From: Hydractinia symbiolongicarpus
Taxonomy: Eukaryota; Cnidaria; Hydrozoa; Anthoathecata; Hydractiniidae
Assembly (NCBI RefSeq): GCF_029227915.1
Contig: NC_079876.1
Coordinates: forward strand, 36,501,828-36,565,827
Reading direction: 5' to 3'
Length of the DNA: 64,000 nucleotides
Both the position numbers and the translations under genes were made by a program. How positions within the stretch are numbered: position 1 is the stretch's first letter; each line of letters begins with the position of its first letter. The notes beneath the pieces are model-generated. The model made no database searches, had not been told where the DNA came from, and saw only the letters and a list, made by a program, of their open reading frames with translations. Shown one piece after another: positions 1-13,301 of the stretch.

Positions 1-400
1 CTTTTTGAAGAGATGTTTTTCATTTTATTTTGGAAAACTGAGGTCAAAAATTCAAACGCGATCGTCTTCTCTTTTTCACACATATGCCGCCCGTGGACTT
101 CCAAGAATTTTGGTGCATAACATTTTTGTGGTATCTGTAATAGTTATTATGTAATAATTATTGTATAGAAAATGATACTTACATTTTTTCTGCTCATTTT
201 TACTAAAATTAAAGTAAACTAAACAATATAAACCTTTAAATCAAATACAAAATTAATACAACAACACTTTAAACATTGGTTAATTTTTATGAAATGTTCT
301 TGCCAAACGCTCTCGGCTATTTCAACTGTGTCTTCCATTCTCGTCAAGTTATATATTCACATTTTCTTACTTGTGAACCAAATCAAGGGGAGGTCGGAAA

Positions 401-666
401 TTAGGCGCCACCTTCGATTAAACGCGGCACTTTTTAGGCTTCTTTTTAAATAAGCGCCGCCCTCGAATATGTTCATGATGTAGAATGTTGGCATCACGAA
501 ATTGTCTGGCAAAGCAGATGACTTTCTATTTTTTTAGTTAAAGAGAAAAGATGGGTCTGTCTGAAATCTTTATTTTTGGAATAAGCGCTGCCCTCGATTA
601 CGCGTCGCACTAAAAATGTCAAGTTTTGATTAAGCTTCGCGGTGCTTAATCGAGGATTTACGGTAT
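401..666. repeat. GC-rich terminal modules of a DNA-transposon-like dispersed element
   Basis: Four related GC-rich modules with a core like GCGCCGCCCTCGA stand out from AT-rich flanks. They occur near 403, 454, 587 and 636, partly inverted relative to each other, and are separated by AT-rich spacers. The right edge ends in CGAGGATTTACGGTA. The arrangement (short GC-rich subterminal motifs and one sharp edge) resembles the subterminal repeats of a non-autonomous TIR element. I could not find a target-site duplication or any transposase, so the superfamily is not assigned. Confidence 0.35.
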
Positions 667-1018
667 TGAAACTTTAAATAAACTAAATCACATACATGGC
701 AAGATAATTTATATTTTGGATGTTTATTCTTGCAAAATTCTTACTTTCAGTTTAATATTAGTATTAAGCCGGGATCATTCTTACTTTGTCCGTATTTCTT
801 TGACAAAATTAGAGGCTTTTGTTCTTATAAAAGTGTTCTTATAAAAAAGCCTCCAATAAGTGTACTGTGGTGTGAGCTATAAACATTATCCAATCATTAA
901 TCCGATATTTCAGAATTTTACTTATCAAAAAGATCATTGGCAAATAAGTATCTAGAGATTGTTATGATTTATGATCGAAAGAAAAAGAAAGGATGTGATT
1001 TTGTTATATTATATTGTC

Positions 1019-1098
1019 GAGGTAGTGTAGCGGATTTGTCTGCGGCTCCCGGTTCCAGGGTCCGCGGAACGATTGCCCGGCACTTCCAAGCGGTACGT
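1019..1098 (+). repeat. tRNA-like SINE head (degenerate pol III promoter)
   Basis: A GC-rich island contains TAGTGTAGCGG at 1023-1033, which fits the pol III A box (TRGYNNARNNG). It is followed 17 bases later by GGTTCCAGGGTCC, an imperfect B box with C where a purine is expected. No cloverleaf with a closing acceptor stem can be drawn, so this is not a functional tRNA gene. A tRNA-derived SINE head is the simplest reading. A chance match remains possible. Confidence 0.28.
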
Positions 1099-2206
1099 TA
1101 GCTTCTTTTTATGTAAAACTATTTATCTTTGTTTAAAATTTTGAAATGAAACTACTTGTGATGACGCCAGCAAATACAATTTCCTGTTACGTTTTGTAAA
1201 CGCAACCGAATATTATCATCGAAATTGGGTCAATATTTTACAAAACTTAAACGAGAACGCTATTGTGCAGTTGTCAGCAATTTTGATTTAAAACGTAACG
1301 GGTAAATTTGGCTTATGCTCGAGTCTAACAAATATGCAAAATGCAGTTATAAAGGACTGGCTAAGCAGATAATTTATTGTTTAAATAGTGTGCATGATTT
1401 AAAGAAAAATAAATTTAAGGTGCAGTATTTACCAATTTGTCTGATAAAATCACACGAAATCTGTTTGTAAATCTAAAAGGGGAATTCCTTTTTAGATTTA
1501 CAATCAAATTTTGTGAGTCCTACAATTAAATGGCATGCCAAACAAGAAAAAAAGCATTTTTTTTAATTATAATGTTGCAATAATGTTTTGTTAGTTACTC
1601 CCATCAGAAAATTTGAAGGTATATGTCATTATCTTTAAAACGTATGTAAATTCACCTGAATTTGTTTTGATTTAAACTTTAACCTTTAAAGAGTAAATTA
1701 GTCAATCAATATTGATCGGCAAGAGCATCATTAAAAGATCTTTGTCAGACACAAGGAATAAAGAAAAAAAAGAACAGACTTTATTTAGGAAGTAAGTACG
1801 ATTTTTGAGGGGTTAGGGTTTTTATATACAATAAACAGCTTGTGCTTTTCATGACATGCTCCTTAACACCAAGCTAATAAGCACTATATAGCTTTATGTG
1901 CTATTTTGTACATTTTTAATCGATGAAAGCTAGCTAGCTTTATCTTACATTCTGATATAAGGAAAAAAGAAAAGGCGTAGCTAGTTGGCTCTAGCTATTA
2001 ACTTTTTAGTCTGTAATACGACTTAACATAAGTTCAACAGTACTGATGAGGCTTCACTCAAAAATATGTTTAGTTAGTGTCACCCAACTACGTTTTATCA
2101 CGCGAACAATAAGGTGGCCTAAGTATGAAATTAGTTGTGCAGCTTTTTATATGAAATTGAAGCATTTGATTGAGCCTGGAGTTTTTTAAAATTTGGATAA
2201 TTAGTT

Positions 2207-2280
2207 TAATACAGTACACAACCGCTAATTTGAATGCCGTTAATTTAAACATTCGTCATTTCGAACAAACTGTCCCTTGG
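2207..2280 (+). repeat. pogo/Tigger-like transposon end (one terminus only)
   Basis: A TA dinucleotide is followed by CAGTACACAACCGC and then by spaced AATTTGAA, AATTTAAAC and ATTTCGAAC motifs ending in ACTGTCCC. Pogo/Tigger-group elements begin with CAGT, insert at TA, and carry subterminal arrays of AATTCGAAC-type motifs. No matching inverted end is seen within the next 600 bases, so this is probably a broken copy. The short open frame at 2467-2748 just downstream shows no transposase motif. Confidence 0.3.
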
Positions 2281-3761
2281 TTCCTTCACACATACTATCA
2301 CAAATAGGAACCTTTTATACACGTTAATGATTTTTGTCAACCAAGTATAGATTACATTTGTTTATAGGCTTATGGTTTATGGCCAACAGTTTACATTCGA
2401 AATACAGTATGGGCTGAAATGCGGGGAAACTTCTCTTTGAAAAGTTAAACATTATCAAAGCTATCAATGGAGAGAAATGTATTTATTTTAGTCACTTTAA
2501 CTTTTACGAGTCAGAAAATTGTGAAATGTTTCTTAGTTTATCTCAAATTCATTGAGTTTAAACACCCTTTTAGATGCAGTGTTGAGAAATCATCAAACTG
2601 GACAAGAATGCAACAGAAAGGGAAGTTCGTGCGTGTATGGCATCAATCTTTAAATATGCGCTTGATAGATGTGGAGGAGCGGGAAGAACTAATGCAAAAG
2701 AATATTAAGTCGATTAATTTTGAAATAATTTATCACCTTGGTGTTTAGTAATAGTTTTCTAGTAATAAATAATTGCCAACTTGTCAACAACAACTTTTGT
2801 ATCAGAGATGATTATAAATTTTTCAAGCGCCGTAATAAATTCTTCTAGCTTATATTAATTTTGATTTGTGGTAGAAAATTAGAATGGCAAAATGTTAAAG
2901 AGATTTTAGCTTAACAATTTTTAGTGTTTCTACTAGAAATCGCACTTGTGACTAGTAAAAGTATGGAACATACATGAGTGGGTGCTTTTCTAAGGAAATG
3001 CAGTGCTTTATCATTATATTTTTATTGTAATTTTCAACCTCGATTCCTGGACTTCTTGCACCTGGTGAGGATGGTGGCTTTTCACACTTTTTATAAAGTA
3101 TAGCATCATGATCATATTTATTCACAACTGGTATTCTTAACAGACACCCTTGTATTCAACTCTGACTTCGTTAAGAAAACATACTTCTTCTCTAGCCAAT
3201 GCTTGATTAAAGACTTCGGTGCAACAGTTTTGCTTGACACTTTAGGTGATTTGAGCATACTAACAGGCTGCCTTATCAGGAGGCGTGCTGGGCACATGAA
3301 ATCGCAGCTATAAATTTGCAAATACTGCACTGTTTAACAACCTCGTCATTGCTGAGTTATATTTTTTGCATTGGGTTGGAACACTGGAGATTCTCACATA
3401 GTACAAGTTGTGAATACTTGAAATATCGTTTTTATATTTTGTATTATAAAACTCCGTTAAGTTTCATTTAGAAAGTTTTAAGCGGAGAAGTTGCATATAC
3501 TGCGCATGTTTATAATAAAAAAATGTCATATCGTAGAAATGATTTTATTTCTTTTTCGCAATAACCATGTACAAATAACGTAACACAAATATAAGCGTCG
3601 GAATCATGCTAGGGAATAGATACATGGACATGTAAACTATGGACATATGAAACTGAAGCCACGATGGCGATCATGATTTGATTCAGTCAAGTTTGTCTGT
3701 TTCTTAAGCGTTGAAAAGGCGCTGAATAATGATTGCGAGCGCATTTCCAAACAACACAGAA

Positions 3762-4396
3762 ACGATGTTGATTAGACGTTGTTAGACGTTTTTTCAACCT
3801 TGAAAGGATCTGGCGAGAAGTTATTTCAATGTTTAAAAGACGTAGCGAGACGTTATTTCAACGTTGAAGAGACGTTACAGGACGTTGTTTCAACGTAGCT
3901 TTTGACGTTGACAAGACGTTGATAATCATTTGCAACGTAAAATCAACGTATTTTCAGCGTCACAAGCAACGTCTTTTCAACCTTGAAAAGATCTGGCGAG
4001 AAGTTATTTCAATGTTTAAAAGACGTAGCGAGACGTTATTTCAACGTTGAAGAGACGTTACAGGACGTTGTTTCAACGTAGCTTTTGACGTTGACAAGAC
4101 GTTGATTTTACGTTGGAAATGAATGTTTTTTTGACGCCTTTTTCCGACGTCTATTCAACGTCGATTATTAACATCTTTTCAACGTTGAAACAACGTCCTG
4201 CAATGTTGTTTTAACGTTGAAAAGACGTTGCGAGACGTTGTTTTAACGTTGAAAAGACGTTGATGTTCAACGTTGAATAGACGTCGGAGGAAGACGTCAA
4301 AAAAACTATCATTTGCAACGTAAAATCAACGTATTTTCAGCGTCACAAGCAACGTCTTTTCAACGTTGATTCAACGTTGAAGTTCTCACTGGGTAG
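3762..4396. repeat. Palindromic ACGTTG-rich repeat array / foldback element
   Basis: About 630 bases are built almost entirely from AACGTTGA, GACGTTG and their reverse complements CAACGTT and CAACGTC, so the block can fold on itself at many registers. Inside it, a segment of about 130 bases at 3793-3924 is repeated at 3975-4106 (offset 182). A second segment near 3930 recurs near 4313. The right edge reads CAACGTTGAAGTTCTCACTGGG. The sharp edges suggest a mobile foldback or MITE-like element that grew by internal duplication, rather than simple satellite. Confidence 0.7.
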
Positions 4397-5837
4397 ATGT
4401 ACTTTCTGGTTGTCCATGGAGAAAACTTAGTTTTAGGTCAAAAAACGTTTTATTCTGAGTGTGAAATTTTCAATTTTAGGATCTGCTTATATGAAAGGCT
4501 TGAAAGGTTTGCTGAGATGATTTTATCCCGCCAGAATAAGGGAAAAAATGTCGTAACCTGCTTCTTCCTTTTAATTGAAATATTTAATCCTGGCACAAGT
4601 ATTCTCCATATGAGCGCAAAGTAATTTTTGGTACAAATATTAATAAGGGCAAGAATCATCCATGCTAACACCCACGATTTGTTAGTCGTTTACCTCGCGA
4701 GTGTCTCATTTTACTCGGTTTACTTAGGCTGTCTTAATTGCCACGTTTTTTAAAGAATACTACTTGTTGTTGGTTATGAAATGTTCGTCGTAAAACATCG
4801 CGCAAATAAAATTTTAACCTGTTTTAAAGAAATAATTTGTTTTTATACCACATTAATTTCTTTTTAAGCTCTAATATAATTTTAATTTCTATCACAATCC
4901 CAGCCTTAAATCCAGCGTTATATAGCGTGCACTGTGCGACTGTCACATGAAATTAACATTCAATGGTCTCTTGTCGAATTTATCCCCTCCTTCTAAATTG
5001 ATAATCACTAATCTCAAGCGCATATAAAGTTAGTGAAGTTATCATAAATTGACACAATGGAAATTTTCTGTTTTCAAAAATTAATGAACCAAGAAAATTT
5101 GCTTACTTAAAGTTCTAAGACAAACCATGATGCTTAACAGACATTTTTACACAAGGTGCAAGAGGAAGGAATTAAAGTGTTTTATCTGGTGAGTTAATTT
5201 TTATTTTTTCATTCAGAAAAAAAGTTTATATTAAAAACTATTTTTCGTCTATAAGTTTTCTGAATACAGAAGCATTACAAGAAATATTTTACTTCGTTTA
5301 TAGTGTAAAAGAAAATCACAGAATTTTACCAAAGTTAAAGAGCAACAAAGTCAACGTGTTTCAAAAAAGTAAGTAATATTTTTAAAGCGATCAATTCTTA
5401 GTATTTAAAGTGCGTAGATTTTTGTGTAAACATCGTTATTCGTTTTGTAGGCAATAAGTGAAAATACAAAGTGGCGCGAAATATCAGAAAACTACGATGT
5501 ATGAAGTGGCAATGGTGTAAAAAAACAATGGTGAGTGCAGATTTTTGTTAGTAAATCCAATTTATCCACACTTGTTGGAAAACATCCTTTAAAGTTTTGG
5601 AATGATTTGGAATGAAGCATAAATTGTTCTTATATTCTAAATAACAAATCATTTTTTAAAAACAGAAATATACGAAATGACGGAAGGCAAATAAATTTTT
5701 GGGACATTGTTCTTCTTTCGGACGAGATATTTTTCCGAGTTTAGATGTGTTTCCGAAAATTATCTAAACGTTGTGCAGAATAATATGTTTTCGAAAGAAA
5801 AATAAATGGCAGCCATGAGCAATATAAAAAGATATAT

Positions 5838-5892
5838 CGAAGAATAAAATCGAAGAATAAAATCGAAGAATAAAATCGAAGAATAAAATCGG
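5838..5892 (+). repeat. Short tandem repeat, 13-bp unit x 4
   Basis: Four consecutive copies of CGAAGAATAAAAT occur at 5838, 5851, 5864 and 5877, ending in CGG. They lie in otherwise non-repetitive AT-rich DNA. Confidence 0.85.
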
Positions 5893-8800
5893 ACTATCGA
5901 AATTAAAACCGAAGCTTTTGTACTTCTATGTACATTTTGAAGGTTGTTATACCTTTCTAATATAGTTACAATTATGCTCTATAAAAGCAAATTTCTTGCA
6001 TCTTTAATTATGTTAAAATTAATGTTTAGTCCGTAAATAGAAGCACGCCTAAACTATGTTTGCTTTCAATCCTTAAAATGTTTAAAAGTAAAAAGAAATA
6101 TTCGGTTTTATAGGCGCTCATTTTTTACGTCTGTGTTTATCACGCTTTTCTGGCCCGATTTGTTATTTTTATTTATTTATTTTCTGTGAGGGCTTTGTAT
6201 AACAATTTGCATAAAAACAAAAACAAAATATGAGCATACTAATAGGACTTGGATTTTATAAAACACACGAGGTAAGCACTCTTTTCAAAGGTCCTGATGA
6301 CAGAATGGCTTGCTAGACATAACTCAAACAACCAACGTTAACTGCAGGTTAAAAAATGGCATAAATGCGAATTTCATGGATATTAAAATGAAAATATTTA
6401 TGTTTCTAATTAACTATCTGCTCTACAATATACGGCAGTTATCAGTTCTTTTTAACGAATTTGTATTTACTTATTTAGATGATTGTAACAAGATAATGAT
6501 GACAACTAAAAGTTGCTATGAAAAAAAATTGTCTACGCAGAGAGGTTGTTCAAAGGTGGTATGAAATGTTTTTAAGTTTGTGTATTCATTTTTATACAGT
6601 GAAGCAGTAAGCGAATAGCAGGGTGCAGTAGGTGTGCCATTTATAGTAAACTTAGGTCTGTGTATTTTTTTCTGCTTAGATATGTAGCTAGGATCATCAC
6701 TTTTTCTGCACGATGTAATGAAAAAAGTGCAAAACAGTCATAATTTATATATCATCTTCAAATCGCTGTTAAGAACGGCGACAAAGCAATTCATTCTATC
6801 AGTTTTTTAGCTAGAATTATAATGGAAGAAACTTTGTAATCACAAACCTATCGCATGCTTCGTTTTTTTGTGGAGTTTCACTGTGGTACAAATTTACGCG
6901 CTAAAAGAATGAAAAGTTTAAACAAAACTGAAATTATTTTACGCGAAGTATTTGTTGTCGCGAAAATTAGTTGCGTAATAATCTTATCAAGTAAGAGATT
7001 ATTTTTTGTATTTTGTAGCTAGAGCACATATGACACAAGTGAAAAATACACAATAAAAAATGACTCTTAAATTTCGTATTGTTTGCTGTCTCAGGGTATT
7101 ATCGTCAACGCTAGCATTTCTTTAAAAAATTTAAAACGAAAGTAACTTCATTGTTATACCAATTCCGCGCTAAGGAAGTAAAGCAAACTCAAAACGTACA
7201 TCTCATTCAATTTCTACCGTTCAACGGTTGCGTCACATATTCGTAAAACAGGAATGTAGCGAGAAACTCTCGATATTACTAAGTTACGCCGCTTGCCCTG
7301 TCTTCGGAATCTAAAAAAAGAAATTGGTATATAAATGAAGATATAGGCAGAAAATATGTTAATTGAAAATTACAATACAAAAAAATAAAATACTACCTTT
7401 AATAATTTTTATAATTTTCGCAAAATATTAGGACTTGCAACGTTGCTAAAATTAGTTGTTGCGAATTCTATTTTCTAAGAATTTTACCTAAAATTAGGTC
7501 TCGAAAACAATTCATTCCAGTAACGTTTAATAATGTAGTATAGTGCTCTTCAGGTAACCGAAATATATCGACGACAAGAATAAAGTGAAAACACTTTTGT
7601 ATTTTGTTGTTATACACAAAATGACACTAAAGTAACCCAATCTGTCCCACATTTTTGAAAACTTCATCTCATGTCCTAAAATATGCCTCCTGGCATACCA
7701 CTGGACATTGCTTCCGGTTTCTAAATTTATTAACTTCTCCTTTCATAGATAGAAAACAGGTGACAATTATTTTCTGTATCCCCTAAACGCATTTAATTTT
7801 CTACTATTTCTAATTTCAAAAGAATAACAGTTCGACTGAGTCTGTTTTCAAAAATTTGATTAACATTTCTTTGTTTGAACACATCGCTCTCGAGTTTCTG
7901 GAAAATAAAGCTAGAATATATTACTGATGATATGAAAAAGAACATCACACTAATAAAGTGGACTACAACAACGAAACATGGACCTGAAAACTGGTCTTCG
8001 ACTGAGAACATAATTTATTTGATATGCGCTAAATACAAGGTAATAAATGTAAGATAGATTTTAAAAAATGAATGTAATTTCTGCGTTGTGATATAATATT
8101 TTTTGTTTTAAAGATACAATAAGTAGAAAAATAAAAGCTCAGTTTTTCAATTTTCTTTTCCATCAATATACGGCCGTTCTATCAAATAAACAGAAAGTGT
8201 ATATAAATTCTACTCTGTATATAAATTCTACAATCATCCTAATATTCGGGATTTTAAAGAAATTCGCGATTTTAAAAATATCAGTTAATTTTACGCTGGA
8301 TGTAGTTTCAACGATGTGAAAACAAGGCTTTCCTACTGTTATGAAGTAGCCGTAAAACTTTAGCTTGCGTCTGCTATTTAATATAGTGCTAAACCCAGTC
8401 TATTACCCAGTAAGCCCGTGAAAAGCACAATGTAAGTACATTTTAAGGTTATACTCCATTTAAAATGTAATTATAACGTTGCAAGTATTCATTTAAAGCT
8501 AGAAATTACTAAATAATCAATTCTATATTTTACGCGCGATACAATTTCGACGATGTTAAATTAATGTTTTCCTAGTGTAATGTCCATTTACAGATTTTAT
8601 ATAAGGTTATTAAAATTTCACATCAAATTAGAAAAGTTAGTGAGAACAAAGTAAATTCTTACAGCCCTAAAATGTATTACTGTATATTGTACACAATATT
8701 TTAATCAGTTGGAGGGTTATACAAGAATGATATAAATAGTTTGCCTGTTGGGTCTGTTTTCTATTGAAAAAAAGTTGATACGGCTCGTATATTGTTTCGT

Positions 8801-8990
8801 GTATCCTCTTCTTTAATTTGGTAACATAATGTGTAAAAAACTTATTTTCATAGATTAATGCTTACTCTTGCAAGTCTTTCTTATTAGCATTTCTGTCGGT
8901 TGTATGTGGGATTTAATGCGACTTGACATTTGACATCCTGTGTACGATTTTTAGAACATTTTTGGTAAATTAGATCTTTCATTGTCCTTC

Positions 8991-9050
8991 CATCTGCATA
9001 AGTGGAATTTTCCACGGGCCTAATCGACTAGTTATTATAATACCTTTTAA
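8991..9050 (-). repeat. Terminus of dispersed repeat family A (CTAGTCGATTAGGCCCGTGG type)
   Basis: Read on the minus strand, this begins ACTAGTCGATTAGGCCCGTG and continues with a hairpin-forming CGTGGAAAATTCCAC and then TTATGCAGATGG. The same head occurs at 25014-25058 (minus), 58942 and 60198 (plus), with weaker forms at 36485 and 59428. Within each copy the internal sequence often carries GACGTCA followed by CAAAAT. The fixed head and variable tail point to a dispersed non-autonomous element. No coding capacity is seen. Confidence 0.55.
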
Positions 9051-12000
9051 AAAATTTATTTGCATTAAGAAATTACTTTGAATTTAATGTCATCATTCTC
9101 TTGATGTTGAGTATAGTTACACCTAGTTACACCTACGTAATAATATATATATATATAGGTAAAATATATTGCGTATGGAAAACCAAACAAAACTTCTCGC
9201 AGAATGAATTGTTGCAAAACATAGGACTTGCCAACTTTGCGGGAAATAATTGACGCAAAAATTAAATACCGTTTTTCCTTTTGTTAACGACAGTAGCGTT
9301 TCCTCAGATGCAGAATAAGAGTTAGTTTACCAGAAAGTAAAATAATTCTCTCAGCTAAAATTACTGACACGTTGGTGGCAGTTCTATACTACATACTTTC
9401 TTTGTGCCAAGAATGGCAAGATTCAGCTAAGTCCTGAAAATTCACTATGAAATGTTTCTGATTTCAAAAAGCTTTATTTAGTCTTGCGGCATAGCGTTTG
9501 CTTACAGTGCGGATTTTCTTAGTGTGACCCTGACCAAGTCATGCGATAAACTATGAAAGTGTAAATTTGTCCTTTCTGGTTAGCACTCAGCATGAAAATA
9601 GCATTGATATCTTATACAGTTGTCTAGTTCAGCGATTGCTTTGCTTGCACGACTTTTGTAGATCAAATAGGAGCTTTAAACGCAATAGACGCCCTTCCCA
9701 GAACTCTTGTTGATAGTACTACCAATAAGAACTGGGAAGGATATTACAGGTGAATAATTTAAAAATAAAGTAAAAACAATAATAACTAAGAAGACAATAA
9801 AAAAACATTTACTTATTACCACTGCCTTCTTTTTACCGATTTTATTCTTCCACACATCCAGATAAATTTAAGTTAATTTTGGCATAAAAATTTTTATAAA
9901 AATCATATTTATACAAAAATAGAGTAGCTATATAAAAACAATTACTAATTTTAAACATCATTGCCACGTTGGCGGTTAATTTAACCGTATAATTTCATTC
10001 AACATGGAAAACAGATAAGCGCATGTGTCGTATGTTGAAAATGTTGCTACCCGAACTAAACATAGAGTTACTTTGTCAGTGAAATAGCGTATATTACTAC
10101 TACCATTGGATCTTTATGCAATTCTTATTACCAATTGAAAGTTCCTGTCGAATAATTGTCAATTGGACTAAAATTACTATCAATGGCCTTTTGACGTGGA
10201 TTTGAAGTACCAATTGTAATGATTTTTAATAATTTTAACTAGGATTTTATTATACTACAAACTATGTTTTGGTTGCATCGTTTCTCCTAGTTTTTCTCGC
10301 TCAAAATTCTAGCTGGGTACACTGTATATAAACAGAGCTAAGAACTAGCCATAGTTACCACTAATGCGCCCCGAATTACTAATAACGATTTCAAACATTC
10401 AAATTTAGAACGGGATTTAAAATTAAAATGGAAAATGGTGGACGTTTGAAATCTATAAAAACTGCAGTGTTAAAACTTATTATTTTCGTTATTTTCACAT
10501 TTGGCTAAGGCTCTATCTATAAAGTTAGATCTTGACTAAATATATGTACACTTTAAACGCCTCTAGCCTTCTTGTTGTGTAATTTCACGTAATCATTGCT
10601 TTTGATTTTTGGTTAAAATTCGTTCAAAAGACTTACGCATACATTTATGACTTATCCAAACTCCAAAAATTCTTGTGCTGTAATAACAAATTGTGTCTGA
10701 AAGCTATTCTGCTGAAACATTTTCCGCCAAATATGACGAATATGATAGAAATGCAGTACGGAATTGCATAGAGGCTTGTGAATAAGCTTATTGCCCAGGG
10801 GAAAATTTTTAAATAAGAAGCCCTGCGACTTGAAGATTTCCGTCATTAGCCTAAAAGATTCTGAAATTTGAAGTAGACTTTAAAACGGAGAACAATGGGG
10901 TATATAAACACATCATAAGTATCCTAATTCTCAATTATTATTGCGTAAAATACAACTTGATAAATAAAAAATATTTTTTTACACATATATAGTATATATT
11001 CTAAAACAATAGTTAAAACTTTAACTGGATTTTTTTATAACTGATCTCGAAAATTCCAGGATGCAGGATTGCTATGTATGAACTTCACGATTCGAATATA
11101 TATAATAACTTCTGAACAATTTCAATTTCAATGAATTATTACTCTGTTAAGTTACCAATAAAATCCTTAAAAATTTCTCTCGTTGAAGATTTTTCGAAAC
11201 TGCTGATGGTGCATGGTTTCATAACAAATGATCTGAAAAAGAAAGTATATTTAAAATTGAGAAAGAAGAATACAATTTTACCAGAACTGAATTAATACTA
11301 GGTTGTTTAATTATTGTCTACTTATCTGATTTAAAGTTAGAATTTATTAAAAAGATACAAATCAATGCCATGTGATACACAAAAGGTATACTATATAAAT
11401 AAAAATATATATATAAATTTAGTCAAGCTGGCTTTGATATCATTGTTAAACAAGTATAATATTAAGCAGGCGATACAAGATTTTCAAACCTGTGGACAAT
11501 ACAGGACTTATTTTGTTGAAATCGATTTATTGAATTTTACAAATTTGATTGTTTATTATCGAGGAAATTGATTGGTCATTGTTTTCGAATTGAATTGAAC
11601 AAGTTGATACAAAAAAGGGTAGACACTCAATTAATAAATTTGTCAGATTTGATAAATCAACAAAAACATAAAAAAGGGAAGAAAACAAAGAAACCTGTAA
11701 CATACTGTGGGTAGCGTCTAGTTGTACTGCAAGGGCTAACTATGTTATGTTATTGGTTAATTTATCAGTTCAACTTGACTGTTCCGTGCAATGAACAACA
11801 ATATTTTTTCATGATTCAACAAATATCTTTTTATATATATTCTTGCGGTCTGATTCGTGTCAACCAATCACGGGCAGCCATTATGAAATGGGGTACAAAT
11901 GCCGTAATTAATGTTTTTGTGGTGAAATCTTCATAAATACAATACTGGATTTTTCAAGGAATTCTTTTTTTTTTAGTCAAATCTTTAATATGTTTTAGAT

Positions 12001-12066
12001 ACTGCTTAATTTTTGCCATTTTGCGACATTTTAACGACGTTTTACTTGTAAATTCTGTTTAAGTAA

Positions 12067-12296
12067 GGTTGCTACTTTGAAGGTTTGACCGTGAAAAGTC
12101 CACTTTGTTCTCCATCGGATAGCAACGAAGGAGAACATTCTGACCGCAAGAATACATTATAGCAGCCTCACAAAGGTTCCTTTAGAAGTTATTTTACTCA
12201 CCCAAAACGCCTATACTTTTTACGGTGTATGTGGCTTATCAGCACCCTCGTTGATAAAATTACACAGGGCAGGATAAAAGTTTTTTGTTGCTTCTG
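12067..12296 (+). pseudogene. Possible decayed coding exon, unknown product
   Basis: One reading frame stays open for about 75 codons with a single internal TAG, in DNA where several stops would be expected. The translation starts GCYFEGLTVKSPLC and later reads HPKRLYFLRCMWLIS, with codon use more balanced than its surroundings. The N-terminal CYFEG resembles CYFDG of the decayed remnant at 13302. It may be an upstream exon of the same dead gene, but this rests on a few residues only. Confidence 0.2.
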
Positions 12297-13008
12297 AAAA
12301 AAGGGACTCTAATGAAAGCACTATTTTGTGCAGTTCTAGCTTGATAGCTGTAGTACAAGTGAGAGTAGTTTTACGACTATTAACTTATAAAATGCAAGAA
12401 TTTAAAAATAAGTATTTAGCTCCCTAGCTACATCATTAAAGCTATTACGACAAGCCAGACCATCGGGAAGGGAAGACCAACAAAATGCAAGCAGTTTTAG
12501 TCATGGCCATACACGGAATGTTCTGTTCTTGATTGACTTTAAATTGTGATGCATTTATAAATTGCGGCCTTTGGATCAACGCCATAAACCGTTCTGAGTT
12601 TAATTTCATATAAAATATAAGTAATCCTTCTACTTACTGTTAACAAGTTTCGAAACAACTTGGACAAAGAAAAACAAACCTTTTCTTGAAGATAAATTCG
12701 CGTGGGCTGCAGTGACATTTAAGCATATTAAACGAGACAATATTACAAAGCTTTAAATTAACATAACAAAAGAATCTCGATTAATATTTTTTATGGCAGT
12801 CAAATCTTCAGAGACAACAAAGAAACCGAGACAAGATAAGTTTTGCTCGATCAGTGTTATTTTTGTCTTGATGGTACCAAACACACAGGTTGTGTTATAT
12901 CAAACCTAGGTTGGATGTTCGAGCCGAAGTTCCCCCGCGAAGTTGAGAGTAAGAAAAAACTTCTCCCATACATAAAACAAACACTATATACCCGCGGTCC
13001 ACTAAATG

Positions 13009-13030
13009 TGCGCCCCTTCGGCGGGGCGCA
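13009..13030. other. Strong GC hairpin (TGCGCCCC stem)
   Basis: TGCGCCCC and GGGGCGCA form a perfect 8-bp stem around TTCGGC. This is exceptional in an AT-rich setting. A nearby CCCGCGGTCCAC adds to the local GC island. There is no run of T after it and no CTRR end, so neither a terminator nor a Helitron end is supported. Confidence 0.5.
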
Positions 13031-13301
13031 ATAAACATAGCATCCGCGTTTTCAATCGCTAAAATTATTTCTATCAAAGTATAACTTTACGACTGGTGGT
13101 AACGTTTGTGAAACGCAGTTGGTGTGCACTTGTGTCGTAGTATTTTGAAATTTCAGATAATTTTCAGTTCATGGATGTCAATTTTTCACAAGGTGAGAGA
13201 AAATAATTTTATCATATTACTTGTCCAAAAGTATCTTCTTCTTGCTTTAAAGGTCTTGTTTACGTATATTTAAATATTAAAATACCTGTATTTTTTTAGA
13301 A

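Larger units (their letters stand above)
4397..12066. other. Gene-poor AT-rich stretch
   Basis: No supported gene. Short open frames here match what chance gives in AT-rich DNA. The stretch includes the 13-bp repeat at 5838, a diverged tandem pair (8280-8400 versus 8515-8620, both with TTTTACGC followed by CGATGT), a 17-bp doublet GTATATAAATTCTACT near 8200, and a dispersed-repeat terminus at 8991-9045. One open stretch at 7875-8040 ends at a donor-like AAG/GTAATA but cannot be linked to any other exon. Confidence 0.5.

Noticed and set aside
2467-2748. 93-codon open frame next to the pogo-like end
   Set aside because: No helix-turn-helix or DDE motif, and no second transposon end to include it in an element.
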